A DNA stretch of 64,000 nt from contig NC_067472.1 of NCBI RefSeq assembly GCF_947179515.1, forward strand, positions 83,268,291 to 83,332,290, given 5' to 3'. The notes beneath the pieces were generated by a model. That model had not been told where the DNA came from. It did no database searches and saw only the letters and a program-made list of their open reading frames with translations. Positions 62,992 to 64,000 of this stretch are shown here, one piece after another (within the stretch, counting starts at the first letter, position 1; each line of letters opens with the position of its first letter). The DNA is from Apodemus sylvaticus. Its lineage: Eukaryota > Chordata > Mammalia > Rodentia > Muridae. The position numbers were made by a program, and so were the translations under genes.

Positions 62992-63133
62992 GTGAACTCA
63001 TTGGTGGGCTGACCCATCAATCATCCAGCTGTGAACTCATTGGTGGGCTGACCCATCAATCATCCAGCTGTGAACTCATTGGTGGGCTGACCCATCAATC
63101 ATCCATCTGTGAACTCATTGGTGGGCTGATCCG
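62992..63133. repeat. 39-bp minisatellite, four copies
   Basis: Units start gtgaactcattggtgggctg at 62992, 63031, 63070 and 63109, exactly 39 bp apart, with one or two substitutions; the last is partial. As 39 divides by 3, an open frame survives across it and repeats CELIGGLTHQSSS. No splice or coding signal supports a gene. Confidence 0.95.
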
Positions 63134-63570
63134 TGATGAAGACTTTAGTTGTCCTCCATCCACTCTCTATAGTCCCAAATGTCAAGGGACCCAAGCTTTA
63201 ACACATCAGCCGTTTGGGTTGAAGGACACTCTGCATCTGCACTGTACCAGGATGATGACTTTTGGGGAGAAGGTGAAGCTGGTACAGAAGCCCGAGGGAT
63301 GCTGGTTTCCTTCCCCCAAAGAGAGAATTCAGACCAAGTCTTAGGATGAAAATTTACAACAACCACGATAAATTTCAGGACTAAAACAGCATCCCTTTAA
63401 CGTGATCTTCATACAAATGAACCCCAGAGGAGGCAGCTTGAGGGTGATGGACGGTCTAAAGTCAGACGCGATAAATCCATCCCTCATTACCAGAAGCTTC
63501 TTTCCATTCCAATTTAGTGCCTTGGACTTCTGCCTGGGATGGCATCTCCTGTGAATTCCCAAGAGCCCTC

Positions 63571-63700
63571 AGACATTTTCTTTTTTTATTGACAGAACAA
63601 TTGCACATCTTTATGGGACACATTGTGATGGTTTAGTGTGTTTATATATCATGTATTGATCAACTCAAAGTACCTAGGCCCTTCATCATCTCAGACATTT
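63571..63700 (-). repeat. Old L1 3' fragment
   Basis: ttattgacagaacaattgca, catctttatgggacacattg, catgtattgatcaactcaaa resemble the reversed 3' UTR of old mammalian L1. Confidence 0.55.
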
Positions 63701-63949
63701 TTCTGTGTGATAAGAACATTCAAAGCCTCTCTTCCAGACAGTTTGGATTTGTTTCTAGTTTTCCTTCTGTGAACTCTTTACATCCGAGGCCCCCTCCTTG
63801 GTGGCTCACTTTCCTCTGGCCCACAAGGGGGATAATGTGGTTCTCTTTCTTTCTAAATCCTGCCCATAGGGGGGGGACACTTCTCTTTTCTTTTCTTTTT
63901 TGTTTTTGTTTTTTTTGTTTTGGTGTGAGGTTTTTTTGTTATTATAAAT

Positions 63950-64000
63950 CCTTTCTTTTTTATTAGATATATTCTTTATTTACATTTCAAATGATTTCCC
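63950..64000 (-). mobile_element. L1 3' end, cut by the window edge
   Basis: ttattagatatattctttat, then ttacatttcaaatgatttcc, is the reversed 3' end of a murine L1. The T-rich DNA just before it (from about 63886) includes its A tail. The rest lies beyond base 64000. Confidence 0.8.

Noticed and set aside
62992..63133. CRISPR-like array
   Set aside because: The 39-bp units are head to tail with no unique spacers, and the DNA is mammalian.
62934..63344. A 136-codon plus-strand frame as a new small gene
   Set aside because: Its length depends on the 39-bp minisatellite. No promoter, splice sites or poly(A) signal is visible, and the flanking residues show no known domain.

Overview
The window is nuclear DNA of a murid rodent (mouse or rat type) and lies wholly inside one gene, Prkcb (protein kinase C beta), which runs on the minus strand. 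Five consecutive coding exons can be read with exact GT-AG borders and continuous phase. Counting from the full-length protein they are exons 6 to 10: 54475-54631, 53169-53303, 39536-39632, 30864-31010 and 8250-8423. Together they encode about residues 177-413: most of the calcium-binding C2 domain, the V3 hinge, the glycine-rich loop of the kinase, and the catalytic lysine with its alpha-C glutamate partner. The DAG-binding C1 domains lie upstream, beyond base 64000. The rest of the kinase domain lies downstream, before base 1. Beta rather than alpha is shown by MLSERKGTDELYAV and ALPGKPP; a rodent is shown by the hinge reading KIGQGTKAPEEKTANTIS.

Layout along the plus strand: part of intron 10 (1-8249), exon 10, intron 9 (8424-30863), exon 9, intron 8 (31011-39535), exon 8, intron 7 (39633-53168), exon 7, a short intron 6 (53304-54474), exon 6, and part of intron 5 (54632-64000). 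Everything outside the exons is intron. It carries typical rodent repeats: B1, B2/B3, B4 and ID-like SINEs, L1 copies of different ages, old MIR and L2 remnants, several LTR-like rodent repeats with AATAAA near their 3' ends, and many long microsatellites. I found no second gene, RNA gene, CpG island, promoter or CRISPR array. The long open frames in the CA, GA and AGAC tracts are low-complexity artefacts.

The points most worth a second look are these: a (CT)n microsatellite that forms the 3' splice-site pyrimidine tract of exon 7, with a single adenine in it placed like a branch point; an L1 inserted at 41949-44703 as two opposed arms with a 19-bp target duplication (twin priming); a 385-bp sequence present twice in intron 9; an in-frame 39-bp minisatellite in intron 5; a 330-bp higher-order repeat made of simple-repeat DNA; and two repeat-free blocks in introns 9 and 8 that are candidate regulatory elements. 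I see no undescribed multi-gene system here. The window is ordinary intron-rich mammalian gene body.
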